A program made the position numbers and the translations under genes. This document shows, one piece after another, positions 13,932 through 24,561 of a stretch of 64,000 nt of DNA. This stretch comes from Chamaelirium japonicum (lineage: Eukaryota > Streptophyta > Magnoliopsida > Liliales > Melanthiaceae), in assembly GCA_947650365.1 (NCBI GenBank), contig OX393550.1, positions 113,469,532-113,533,531 of the forward strand. Direction: 5' to 3'. The number at the start of each line of letters is the position of its first letter. Position 1 is the stretch's first letter. A model generated the notes under the pieces. That model did no database searches, had not been told where the DNA came from, and saw only the letters and a program-made list of their open reading frames with translations.

Positions 13932-15741
13932 ATGATTTTCCATCACTTAGACTCTAAATCGGTGAATCAGATCGTAAATTGGTCAAATATCCAATTAGAA
14001 CCCGCTCGCAAGTCCGAAATACGAAATAATTCCAAGTTCGAATTATCGGATGCCGATCCGATGACGATCCGATCGAATCCAAACCTATTTCATATCCTAA
14101 ACACGCTAACTTATGATTTTCCAACACTTAGACTCTAAATCGGTGAATCGGAGCGTAAATTGGTCAAATATCCAATTAGAACCCTCTCGCAAGTCCAAAA
14201 TACGGAATAATTCCAAGTTCGAATTATTGGATGCCGATCCGTTGACGATCGGATCGAATCCAAACCTATTTCATTTCCGAAACACGCTAACTTATGATTT
14301 TCCAACACTTAGACTCTAAATCGGTGAATCGGAGCGTAAATTGGTCAAATATCCAATTAGAACCCGCTCGCAAGTCCGAAATACGGAATAATTCCAAGTT
14401 CGAATTATTGGATGCCGATCCGTTGATGATCCGATCGAATCCAAACCTATTTCATATCCGAAACACGCTAACTTATGATTTTCCAACACTTAGACTCTAA
14501 ATCGGTGAATCGGAGCGTAAATTGGTCAAATATCCAATTAGAACCCGCTCGCAAGTCCAAAATACGGAATAATTCAAAGTTCGAATTATCCGATGCCGAT
14601 CCGATGACGATCCGATCGAATCCAAACCTATTTCATATCCAAAACACGCTAACTTATGATTTTCCAACACTTAGACTCTAAATCGATGAATCGGAGCGTA
14701 AATTGGTCAAATATCCAATTAGAACTCGCTCGCAAGTCCGAAATACGGAATAATTATAAGTTCGAATTATCGGATGCCGATCCGATGATGATCCGATCGA
14801 ATCCAAACCTATTTCATATCTGAAACATGCTAACTTATGATTTTCCAACACTTAGACTCTAAATCGGTGAATCGGAGCGTAAATTGGTCAAATATCCAAT
14901 TATAACTCGCTCGCAAGTCCGAAATACGGAATAATTCCAACTTTGAATTATCGGATGCCGATCCGATGATGATCGGAGCGAATCCAAACCTATTTCATAT
15001 CCGAAACATGCTAAGTTATGATTTTCCAACACTTAGACTCTAAATCGGTGAATCTGAGCGTAAATTGGTCAAATATCCAATTAGAACCCGCTCACAAATC
15101 CGAAATACGGAATAATTCTAAGTTCGAATTATCGGATGCTGATCTGATGACGATCGGATCGAATCCAAACCTATTTCATATCCGAAACACGCTAAGTTAT
15201 GATTTTCCAACACTTAGACTCTAAATCGGTGAATCGGAGCGTAAATTGGTCAAATATCCTATTAGAACCCGCTCGCAAGTCCGAAATACGGAATAATTCC
15301 AACTTCAAATTATCGGATGCCGATCCGATGACGATCCGATCGAATCCAAACCTATTTCATATCCGAAACATGCTAAGTTATGATTTTCCAACACTTAGAC
15401 TCTAAATCGGTGAATCGGAGCGTAAATTGGTCAAATATCCAATTAGAACCCGCTCGCAAGTCCGAAATACGGAATAATTCCAACTTCGAATTATCGGATG
15501 CCGATCCCATGACGATCCGATCGAATCCAAACCTATTTCATATCCGAAACACGCTAAGTTATGATTTTCCAACACTTAGACTCTAAATCGGTGAATCGGA
15601 GCGTAAATTGGTCAAATATCCAATTAGAACCCGCTCGCAAGTCCGAAATACAGAATAATTCCAACTTCAAATTGTCGGATGCCGATCCGATGATGATCTG
15701 ATCGAATCCAAACCTATTTCATATCCGAAACACGCTAACTT
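13932..15741 (+). repeat. Shortened HOR variant D, 10 monomers, 1810 bp
   Basis: The order is position 1 (13932), 2 (14113), 13 (14294), 14, 15, 16, 17, 18, 19 and 20 (15561). Positions 3-12 are absent. The unit at 14294 carries the ATTATTGG variant of position 2 followed by the CCGTTGATGATCC variant of position 13. This is what unequal exchange or gene conversion at the junction would leave. The deletion removes ten monomers and keeps the phase of the array. Confidence 0.85.
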
Positions 15742-17757
15742 ATGATTTTCCATCACTTAGACTCTAAATCGGAGAATCGGATCGTAAATTGGTCAAATAT
15801 CCAATTAGAACCCGCTCGCAAGTCCGAAATACGAAATAATTCCAAGTTCGAATTATCGGATGCCGATCCGATGTCGATCCGATCGAATCCAAACCTATTT
15901 CATATCCTAAACACGCTAACTTATGATTTTCCAACACTTAGACTCTAAATCGGTGAATCGGAGCGTAAATTGGTCAAATATCCAATTAGAACCCGCTCGC
16001 AAGTCCGAAATACGAAATAATTCCAAGTTCGAATTATTGGATGCCGATCCGTTGACGATCGGATCGAATCGAAACCTATTTCATTTCCGAAACACGCTAA
16101 CTTATGATTTTCCAACACTTAGACTCTAAATCGGTGAATCGGAGCGTAAATTGGTCAAATATCCAATTAGAACCCGCTCGTAAGTCCGAAATACGGAATA
16201 ATTCCAAGTTCAAATTATCGGATGCCGATCCGATGACGATCGGATCGAATCCAAACCTATTTCATATCTGAAACACGCTAACTTATGATTTTCCAACACT
16301 TAGACTCTAAATCGGTGAATCGGAGCGTAAATTGGTCAAATATCCAATTAGAACTCGCTCGCAAGTCCAAAATACGGAATAATTCCAAGTTCGAATTATT
16401 GGATGCCGATCCGATGACGATCCGATCGAATCCAATCCTATTTCATATCCGAAACACGCTAACTTATGATTTTCCAACACTTAGACTCTAAATCGGTGAA
16501 TCGGAGCGTAAATTGGTCAAATATCCAATTATAACTCGCTCGCAAGTCCGAAATACGGAATAATTCCAACTTTGAATTATCGGATGCCGATCCGATGACG
16601 ATCGGATCGAATCCAAACCTATTTCATATCCGAAACACGCTAAGTTATGATTTTCCAACACTTAGACTCTAAATCGGTGAATCGGAGCGTAAATTGGTCA
16701 AATATCCAATTAGAACCCGCTCGCAAGTCCGAAATACGGAATAATTCCAAGTTCGAATTATCGGATGCCGATCCGATGACGATCGGATCGAATCCAAACC
16801 TATTTCATATCCGAAACACGCTAAGTTATGATTTTCTAACACTTAGACTCTAAATCGGTGAATCGGAGCGTAAATTGGTCAAATATCCAATTGGAACCCG
16901 CTCGCAAGTCCGAAATACGGAATAATTCCAACTTCGAATTATCGGATGCCGATCCGATGACGATCCGATCGAATCCAAACCTATTTCATATCCGAAACAC
17001 GCTAAGTTATGATTTTCCAACACTTAGACTCTAAATCGGTGAATCGGAGCGTAAATTGGTCAAATATCCAATTAGAACCCGCTCGCAAGTCCGAAATACG
17101 GAATAATTCCAACTTCAAATTATCGGATGCCGATCCGATGACGATCCGATTGAATCCAAACCTATTTCATATCCGAAACACGCTAACTTATGATTTTCCA
17201 ACACTTAGACTCTAAATCGGTGAATCGGATCGTAAATTGGTCAAATATCCAATTAGAACCCGCTCGCAAGTCCGAAATACGGAATAATTCCAAGTTCGAA
17301 TTATCGGATGCCGATCCGATGACGATCCGATCGAATCCAAACCTATTTCATATCCGAAACACGCTAACTTATGATTTTCCAACACTTAGACTCTAAATCG
17401 GTGCATCGGAGCGTAAATTGGTCAAATATCCAATTAGAACCCGCTCGCAAGTCCGAAATACGGAATAATTCCAAGTTCGAATTATCGGATGCCGATCCGT
17501 TGACGATCGGATCGAATCCAAACCTATTTCATATCCGAAACACGCTAACTTATGATTTTCCAACACTTAGACTCTAAATTGGTAAATCGGACCGTAAATT
17601 GGTCAAATATCCAATTAGAACCTGCTCGCAAGTCCGAAATACGGAATAATTCCAACTTCAAATTATCGGATGCCGATCCGATCGAATCCAAACCTATTTC
17701 AAAACCGAAACACGCTAACTTATCATTTTTTAACGCTTTGACTCAGTTATAGATATA
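15742..17757 (+). repeat. Shortened and decaying HOR variant E at the right edge
   Basis: The order is position 1 (15742), 2 (15923), 6 (16104), 7 (16285), 8, 9, 10, 11 (17009), then a position 12-like unit (17190), a position 13-like unit (17371) and a terminal unit (17552). Positions 3-5 are missing. The position 12-like unit is a full 181 bp and lacks the 2-bp deletion of copies A to C. The terminal unit has an 11-bp deletion at about 17675 and diverges towards its end. The array stops here. Confidence 0.8.
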
Positions 17758-17796
17758 AACCATTTTTTTAACAAATACATGTTAATTGCAGGACCA

Positions 17797-17920
17797 GGGC
17801 GGCGTCAGGGGATCGATGAGAGCACCAGCGTTGGTGGCGGGCGGGGGTGGTTGAGATAGGGCGGCGTCAGGGGATCGATGAGAGCACCAGCGTTGGTGGC
17901 GGGCGGGGGTACGTGGTTGA
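17797..17920 (+). repeat. 62-bp tandem duplication inside the CACTA fragment
   Basis: The segment beginning GGGCGGCGTCAGGGGATCG at 17797 is repeated at 17859 almost unchanged. It is GC-rich amid AT-rich surroundings and is preceded by TTAATTGCAG, which looks like a splice acceptor. It may be a remnant of a transposase exon or a captured exon. I do not recognise the protein. Confidence 0.7.
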
Positions 17921-18183
17921 GATAGGGCATGTATCATCTCTCAGTTTTGGATTGTGTAAATATTATTTTGTAATATGTGGTTATTTTTTGTTCTTGTCTA
18001 TAATTGTCGGGTACTGTTGTAATATTTGATAATTTACTGTAATTTTTTATCAATTTAGGTAATATTTTAAAATTTGCGGTAATATTTGATAAATTGTGGT
18101 AATATATTGTGGTATTGTTGTAAATCACAGGAATTAAATAACATTATTTAGGTCAATTTATTACAAAAAATATATATACTTAT

Positions 18184-18620
18184 TACCGACGGAAATTAAT
18201 TATTCCGTCGGTAATAATGTTTTCATTTTTTTTAAATTATAAATAATTTGCCGACGGCATATAATATCCGTCGGTAATATATATTATTACCGACGGGAAA
18301 TATATATGCGTCGGTAATATATATAGTATTACCGACAGTATATACCATAATCGTCGGTAAAATGCTTATATATTACCGACGGATTATTAAGGTTCGTCGG
18401 TAATAATATATTATATTAATTTTTAATTGATTAAATATGACCGACGGCTTTAATATTACCGTCGGTATTAATTATTATTACCGACGGTAATATTTGGTCC
18501 GTCGTATTGTTTTCCCCGACACCTTTTTTCCCGACAGCCAGCGACGGAAATATCTTCCGTCGCTATAAAATATTACCGACGGAATGTTAATATTACCGAC
18601 GGATATTTTCCGTCGATAAT
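18184..18620. repeat. CACTA subterminal repeat array (ACCGACGG motifs)
   Basis: Octamers matching or nearly matching ACCGACGG or CCGTCGGT are found at roughly 18184, 18203, 18251, 18269, 18288, 18330, 18372, 18438, 18460, 18479, 18571, 18593 and 18608, with degenerate copies in between. They occur as inverted pairs spaced 12-20 bp apart. In En/Spm elements comparable motifs bind the regulatory protein TnpA. Confidence 0.85.
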
Positions 18621-18639
18621 AACTGTTTTTTTTGTAGTG

Positions 18640-19560
18640 AGTGATATGGACGGTTGCGATGGTAAAGAGAATGAAAGGAATGGATGTGATGGTTCCGGAG
18701 TGATGGGTAGTGCATATATGGGATTCAAATTAGAACGGACAACTGTATGGCTTGGGATTTTAGGGATGAACCGGGTGAGGGCAACAATGCACAGATTGGA
18801 CGGCTACGATCAGCCCGTGCACGGATGGGATCAGCTCTAGAGATGGAGTTATGTGTTGTATGCATGCATGTGTTTCGGATTAGTTAATTAAGGAATTTAA
18901 ATGAGGTAAAGGAGAGAAAGAAGGGATCAGTTTTAGAGGGAGAAATGGTGCGGTTCAAATAAGAGGGGGTTTGGGTTTTTGCATGCATGCACGCATATTG
19001 CATGGAAGGGATGAGTGTGATCGGGTGGAAACAGACGGCTGTGATCAACTTGGGTTTGTGGCTTCAGACAATTGCGATGCATGCATTGCTCGGGAACTTA
19101 GATGGTTGGAGTTTGATATATGCATGGTCTGATAAGCCCATGGATGGTTGTGGTGAACTTTCCAAATAGGATAATAAAATAGAAGTGCATGCATGGGTCG
19201 ATCCGTTCATGCTAAGTTGGGTGCGGGTATGCGTGGATCTCGGGTTTAGCCGAGGGAGTTGCTCAAGAGATTGGATATCGATGGTTTGCATGACGTGCAT
19301 GGTTTGGAGTTGAAATCGGGTTGGATGCATGGGTACCACTGGACGGTTGCGATAGGTGCAGTGGTGAAATAAGAAAGAGAGAAGGAAGAACTCGGATTGT
19401 CTAGGTTCAGGTCGAATGGGGTCACATGGGGAACTTGGTTACCATCATCCGAATCAACTCCATCATTGCTCAGTTGCATGCGTGTAGTCATCTTCTGGTT
19501 CAAGTCATGCGGTACAGCTGCTTGTTGATGTCTCATCTCGGTCGAATTATCGCAAGTATC
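18640..19560. other. Uncharacterised interval, probable transposon remnant
   Basis: No gene is recognisable. The stretch is rich in ATGCATGCATG tracts. It repeats a loose motif of the type GGACGGTTGCGAT at 18648 and 19342, with degenerate versions near 18796 and 19031. Short open frames on both strands show no domain-like pattern. It probably belongs to an old, decayed element. Confidence 0.4.
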
Positions 19561-19574
19561 ATTTTCTTTATCGT

Positions 19575-19693
19575 TTCTTCATAATAGACCTCCAACAAGC
19601 TGTACATCCTCCATCAGATTGCCGCGAGAATATCCACGGCTTGGTCATAGCGCTCTTGAGGTGACTGCATCAAAAACCGGATCAATTCCCTGA
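19575..19693 (-). pseudogene. Protein-like fragment of unknown origin
   Basis: Read on the minus strand from 19693, one frame gives a plausible globular sequence containing ELIRFLMQSPQERYDQAVDI. It is interrupted by one TGA, then continues with WRMYSLLEVYYEE. A TTTTTCAG acceptor-like site precedes it. I do not recognise the family. It could be an exon of a captured gene or a piece of a transposon ORF. Confidence is low because only about 35 codons look coding. Confidence 0.3.
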
Positions 19694-20076
19694 AAAACAC
19701 ACATGGAATGGCGCTTGTCAGGTTTAAACACGATTATCGATAAAAGGATAATTTGGACTATTGAGATCCGTATTTTTCATGCATGCAATGTATGAGAGCG
19801 AACCAATATGCCGTTGGGTTCGTATGAGAGTCTACTATATCGTGATGCAAAGAAACTCATGCAGTTTACGTGTATTATGAAAGTTTTACGTAGCAAAGTG
19901 ACGCTATGTGCATGAAAAAGAAAGGATAATTCGCACCAAATGGACGCTCAACAGTATGCATCGCTCTAACTCATAATCTAGCATCATCTTGACTTGCATG
20001 CATGCTAGATATTCGATTCGCTAAATTGAACTTAGGGCGTTCGTCTCACGTGCACATATGTGCACGCACATTAGTT

Positions 20077-20391
20077 TCATGAAAGTTTTATCGTGTAACA
20101 TACACCACGCACGGTCTTTCGACGGGCAAATCGCTTCCGTTGCGGGTTTCTACCATAGGATTTTTCCAACAGCTCCTTGGATGGTGACTTCTTCCAATCA
20201 GTCTGGAGCTCGTGACCCCACGCGATCTTACTAATTTCCCCTCGATCTCCAAGACGCTCCAAGGTGGGTCGCCGAACACGGTCATATATGCTTCCTCTAT
20301 CAGCGGTGTGAGTCGGCTGCCAGCTAGCCAGTCTCGCTCGAGAGTGATGACTTTCACTCTGTGGGCGACGATGTCCATCTCCTCGCGTCAA
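20077..20391 (-). pseudogene. Open-frame remnant, possibly of a transposable element
   Basis: Two overlapping minus-strand frames stay open for about 95-104 codons. The frame beginning at 20378 includes ERDWLAGSRLTPLIEEAYM and FGDPPWSVLEIEGKL, which look protein-like. A shift of frame near 20200 would be needed to continue. No domain is recognised. It lies in the same orientation as the minus-strand Gypsy remnant whose PBS is at 35611-35628, so it could be part of that element. That link is inference. Confidence 0.3.
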
Positions 20392-20781
20392 ATAGTGAGG
20401 TCAGCAGAACTTGTTCTCGAATGGTGCTTGGATGGCGATGGCTGTCGGGGGTGCGCCCCGAGCCGGGACTAGACATTCGAACGTACTGATCCCGCTTAGC
20501 CTTGTTGTTCCGTTCGATCGATTCTGGGCTACTCAATCCCCGCTCCTTGGGATTCGCGTTCTAGACCTCCACTGATCGATTTGCTATGACCCCGTTCTAG
20601 AGGTCTGAATATTGTTGAGCCAATATTGGTCAAGAAACCTACGTAGGGAGGTCCTGGCCGGTTGGTGCCCCCATGACTGGGTTTGTCGATACTCCGACTG
20701 AGGCGACTCGAACAAGGTCACGCAACTCTTCTTAATTATACTACATCGTCTGGAGCTGTGTAGTGAGTGTTTGTTGAGACA
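20392..20781. other. Uncharacterised flank of the nested insertion
   Basis: No gene or clear repeat is visible. The sequence is interrupted at 20786 by the copia LTR and resumes at 35257, as the ACATC target duplication shows. Reading across the insertion gives one continuous, unrecognised interval. Confidence 0.4.
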
Positions 20782-21398
20782 ACATCTGTTGTAGCTCGTG
20801 TGTCCTGAGCGTTGATTTTCTATATTAATATTAATGAAGATGACTTTGGTTATTGCTTTAATTAGAATACTACTTTGATATATGTTAATACACATATAAT
20901 AAAGGACCCTAGAAGACACAGTAGGCCACTGAGGTGCATGGTGGATCCATGCTTGGGAGACCCAGTGACCAGTTCTGTATAGACCTAGAACCAGTTCACA
21001 GCTTGGGTGATGCCGGTCGCTTCACCGAGAATAAACTATTGGCAGGTAGAGGATGTGGTGAAGTCTCCACCACGGAAACATGGGATTCCCATTCACCTGA
21101 CCAAGAACGATGATCGTATTGAATAGGAACCAAGATGGTGCACAGTTCAATGATTAAGACACTGGTGCATAAATTATCTTACTACTATAGATAATCTGTC
21201 CTTAACCCTGAGGGACCATGTACACTAGACCAATCAGTTGTGTGGTGCTTTGATGTGCCAATGTGTGCGGACCTTCCATAGTTCAATACCACGGTACGTT
21301 GGGTTACCCGGCTAGCGCTTCAGTGGCATGCAATCCCTACAGGTTATCCGACATCCAGTGTTGGATGGGTGTGTTTTGATGAGTCAATTTATCCATAC

Positions 21399-22465
21399 TG
21401 TTGGGGGTAGCTGAAATCCATCCAGGAGTTGGAACCCTTATCCGTATGAGCTCGATCGAACGGCTATCAGGAGCGAGATCCACATTGGGATGCACGGGGA
21501 CCTGGTATCAGAGTGCATTACATCTACAGCTCGTTGAATCGCAAGGATCTCGCCCCAGTTCGCAAAGGAGCTTGCCCCCCAGCTCGCAAAGGAGCTCGCC
21601 AGGAGCTCGCCCCCAAGCTCTCCAAGAGCCCGCCCCTAGCTCCGCGCGCTTGCCACCAGTTCGCCCTTGCCTCTGGATCTCATAGACCCCAGGATTCCAA
21701 GGGATGGGGAACTCGCCCAGGAGCTCCCCCCCCCCCCCCCCCCCCCCCCCCCGTGCTCACCAAATCATCTTAACAGGGAGCGAGATCCACATTGGGCTGA
21801 AGGGACCTTTGTGCATCTTAGTACAATACATCTAGGCTTGGTAAATTGCTTAGACAAAGAGCTCGCTCAGGAGCTCGCCCAAGCTCACCAAGACTCCCCT
21901 GTTTATCGAAGAGGTCGCTCCTGCGAGGTCCGACTCTTGATAGATGTGGAGGAGAAGACGGAGCAACGGAGGTGGAGCTCGCCCTTGCTTCCCCCCCTGA
22001 GGTCGCCCATAATAGAGCCGCATAAAGGGCTACCAGGTGTCAAAACCCCACTGAAGCTACGTGGACAATTATAGTCCACGGAAGCCCGCCTGAGTCGGTT
22101 AGATGCTCTCCCCCACTCAAACCGCCTGGCAGGCTAGACGATAAAGAATGTCAGGGGCGCGAGTTCCAAAGACTGTCAGAGACCCACGCGAGCCAGAACG
22201 TAGGGGTCCAGAAGGTGTGGGAAGGTGCCACCACGTGTTGCACTCCGGTAGGCCGCAAATGTCTATAAATGCCTACCCCCAGGCTCCAAAGTACAGGTTC
22301 GAAACCCTCATCCCTACCACTTTCGTCTACTATAGCTCGCCATTGAGCACCTGAGACTGACTTGAGCGTCGGAGGGTCTGCGCTCCTAAGGGAGCCAGCC
22401 GTTCTTACGTTTTTCTTGGTCTTGCAGGTAGACCGCACGGACCAGCGAAAAATATCCCCCAAACA
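21399..22465 (+). repeat. 5' LTR of the Tat element
   Basis: It is bounded by TG...CA and is nearly identical to 32858-33908. It contains a poly-C run (21726-21752) longer than the counterpart in the 3' LTR, and a stretch of repeated GAGCTCGCC motifs. A G-box CACGTG lies at 22232-22237, about 27 bp upstream of TATAAAT (22264-22270). This suggests an intact LTR promoter with transcription starting near 22295. Confidence 0.93.
22264..22270 (+). promoter_or_regulatory. LTR TATA box with upstream G-box
   Basis: TATAAAT follows the G-box CACGTG (22232-22237). Both are preserved at the same relative place in the 3' LTR (TATAAAT at 33707-33713). This is the expected U3 promoter of the retrotransposon. 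Activity is not shown by sequence alone. Confidence 0.6.
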
Positions 22466-22467
22466 TT

Positions 22468-22484
22468 TGGCGCCGTCTGTGGGA
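22468..22484 (+). other. Primer binding site of the Tat element
   Basis: TGGCGCCGTCTGTGGGA begins 2 bp after the LTR end. It starts with TGG, complementary to the CCA end of a tRNA. The first nine bases match the complement of the 3' end of plant tRNA-Asp, and the rest does not. PBS sequences of the form TGGCGCCGTCTG are common in plant Gypsy elements. Confidence 0.8.
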
Positions 22485-22564
22485 TCTTTGACTTGTTCCT
22501 GTGAGAACGCCCACGGCCACAGGGCTAAGAGCGGACCCCCTTTGTTTTCGGAAACAGCTCTGAG

Positions 22565-24558
22565 ATGGCTCCGGCCACGAGGGGACGCAGGCGAACGAGA
22601 GCCCGTGCGGGATCCGTGTATAGCGGCCCCCCCATGGAGATCCATCAGCCCCCTGTCCCTCTCAGCGACCAGCTCCTGCTGGAGGTGTTGGCCACCCAGT
22701 GGGCGATGATGGAGGAACTGACGCGACTGCGTCAGGTTTCGGCAGCCAGCCGACGGTCCGGGCCGACGAGGACGGCATCTCTGGTATGACCACCAGCTTC
22801 AACATCGCGCCTGCCCACGACCATTCCGGCTCGGCAGGCTTCCCACCAGGAACCCCCGATCGAGAGAACGGTCGTGCGCGGGGTACCGGAAACCCCGCTT
22901 ACGAGATTGCAAAAGCTGGTGACCCAGCGGTCAAGTAACAAGGCGACCTCGTGAGCAACCATCCCCCGACGTCGTGACAGAAGCGCCGATTCAGATGAAT
23001 CTGAGGCGAGATCTCTGGAGAGAGACCGCGACCCGCGCCATCGACGAAGGGAGAAGAAGCCCGCGGCGGCTTTGCCACATGGAGCTCGCGAGGCAACCGC
23101 CTCTCATCGACCCGCTATCGTACCAAGAGAGCCCGCAGATCGACGACGAGGGGGTCACTCCAAAGGAACCCCCTCAGGTCGCCACGAGGGAGGACCCCGA
23201 GGGAGCGTACATGACCGCATAGGTCCTGCGCAGCCGCCTTTGGGAGCTTTCCCTGGGCACTGGCAGCGACCTGGGGTGCCTGTAGATCTGTTGGAGGATC
23301 TTGCCGCTCATGGGGGGAGCTCGCCCTTCACGAGTGAGGTGCACCAAGGAGGTTTCCCTCACTATAATATTGGACCCCGCCCAAGTTTGTACTATTCAAT
23401 GGATCGCAAGATCCTGTCGACCATCTCTTGGCTTACCGGAAGCTGTTATTTTTCCGGGACCAAGACCATGTCTTGTGCCGGGCTTTCCCGAGTAGCTTGA
23501 CGGGCTCGGCGCTAAACTGGTTCCACAAATTGCCATCGGGCTCCATTCCAGACTTCCCTACTCTCTCCAGATTGTTTCTGGAGCAGTACCGCTGCAACAG
23601 GCAACCCCCTAAGAGGATTGAGTCCCTTTTTACCTTGGCCATGGGAGCCCGTGAAACCCTTCGAAGCTTCGCGATGCATTTTCGAAGCGCCTACCTCGCT
23701 CTGGAAGACGCGGTCGGCCAAGATCGCACGACGGTGAGCGCTTTCCGGAACACCCTCCCCGAGGGAAGTAAACTTCATGACGCGTTGGTGATCAAAGATC
23801 CCCGCACGATGGTCGAGCTCTTCGCCCTTGTCCAGCAACACATCAAGCTTGAAGATGCGGTGTTAGACCGGAAGGGGAAGGCAGTCGAGCAGCGACCTCC
23901 TCCGGCTCTGCGACCTCTCGTCGTTAAAGCCGTAGAGAGACGGGAGGTACCCCCAGTGGTACCTTTGCCTGGACCGCCCGCAACTCCTGCAGTGCAGCCC
24001 GCTGAAGTTCCCGCGGTGGTCGCTGGAAGGCCGACGAACTGGCGCCTGCCTCCAGGACCTGGGGAGCGGGATTTCACCGTGCTAACCCACTCCCCAGGGC
24101 AAGTCTTTCACCAGATCCGGAATGAACCCTTTTTTCAGTACCCACCACCCCTGCAGGTCGGGGAGCCCGGCTCTACTGATAATACGCGGAGGTGCGCCTT
24201 TCATCGCAGTCCCGGGCATCACACCAACAGATGCCGGGCTCTGAATAACCACCTTGAGGACTTGGTCGCCCAAGGCCATTTGGATCAGTTCATCTCGCCC
24301 CTAAGGAGATTCGAGGTGATACCGGTGCGGGCCCCTCGAGAGGGAGACCACCCGGGGCCCGCTGAGCCCGCTCTGCCTCCACCTCCCCCAGGAGGGCCGG
24401 CGGTCTGTCACACCATCAGCGGGCGCCTGAACGGCCCGAGATCCAGTAACGAGGTTCGTCGGCAAGTTAGAGAGATGGAGCGGGCTCAGAAGGTATTCTC
24501 CGTTTCTCTAACCCCTATATTGCTCCAAACACCAAGGGTAGAAGCCCGAGACTTTATC
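22565..24558 (+). pseudogene. gag: gag pseudogene of the Tat element
   Basis: Gag forms the virus-like particle of the retrotransposon. A likely start is the ATG at 22565, 100 bp after the LTR. The frame shifts at least twice before the conserved capsid region. The best-preserved part is 23428-24558 (377 codons), with SALNWFHKLPSGSIPDF, FRSAYLALEDAVGQ and a CCHC-like knuckle CAFHRSPGHHTNRC near 24195-24236. Just upstream, at about 23390, the capsid reading (FNGSQDPVDHLLAY) is in another frame, so a single-base indel lies there. The open frame ends at a TGA (24559-24561) that sits in frame with protease. It is probably a decayed arginine codon. Confidence 0.85.
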
Positions 24559-24561
24559 TGA

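Larger units (their letters stand above)
1..17757 (+). repeat. 181-bp tandem satellite array with higher-order organisation
   Basis: About 98 head-to-tail copies of a 181-bp unit fill this stretch and continue beyond the left edge of the window. Every unit carries landmarks such as TTATGATTTTCCAACACTTA, CGCTCGCAAGTCCGAAATAC and CGGATGCCGATCCGATGACG. Monomer starts step by 181 almost without exception. A 68-codon open frame recurs in nearly every unit, but it drifts by one base per period and is not a gene. The last monomer decays at 17700-17757, where TATGATTTTCC becomes TATCATTTTTTAACG. The monomer length is in the 150-185 bp range typical of plant centromeric satellites. A centromeric role is an inference from size and organisation; the sequence holds no direct CENH3 evidence. 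Confidence 0.97.
17758..18639 (+). mobile_element. Terminal part of a CACTA (En/Spm-type) DNA transposon, truncated by the satellite
   Basis: The right end reads TTTTTTTTGTAGTG at 18626-18639, the inverse complement of a CACTACAA terminus typical of plant CACTA elements. Between 18184 and 18620 about 19 copies of ACCGACGG or its complement CCGTCGGT occur in alternating orientation, mostly as TTACCGACGG...CCGTCGGTAAT pairs. Such subterminal repeats are the transposase-binding arrays of this superfamily. No matching CACTACAA start exists to the left; the satellite abuts instead. The element is therefore a fragment. The 17940-18130 part is AT-rich with repeated GTAATATT. Confidence 0.85.

Noticed and set aside
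193..17752. Dozens of overlapping 60-70 codon ORFs, one per monomer, with near-identical products
   Set aside because: They arise from the 181-bp satellite. The period is not a multiple of three, each frame runs 26 bp into the next unit, stops appear with single changes, and there is no sign of a promoter or codon constraint.
1..17757. CRISPR-like direct repeats
   Set aside because: Units are contiguous with no unique spacers, and the sequence is a eukaryotic satellite.
22151..22645. Minus-strand ORF of 164 codons across the 5' LTR end and PBS
   Set aside because: It spans the LTR/PBS boundary and contains no domain. A related frame appears in the 3' LTR only because the LTRs are repeats.
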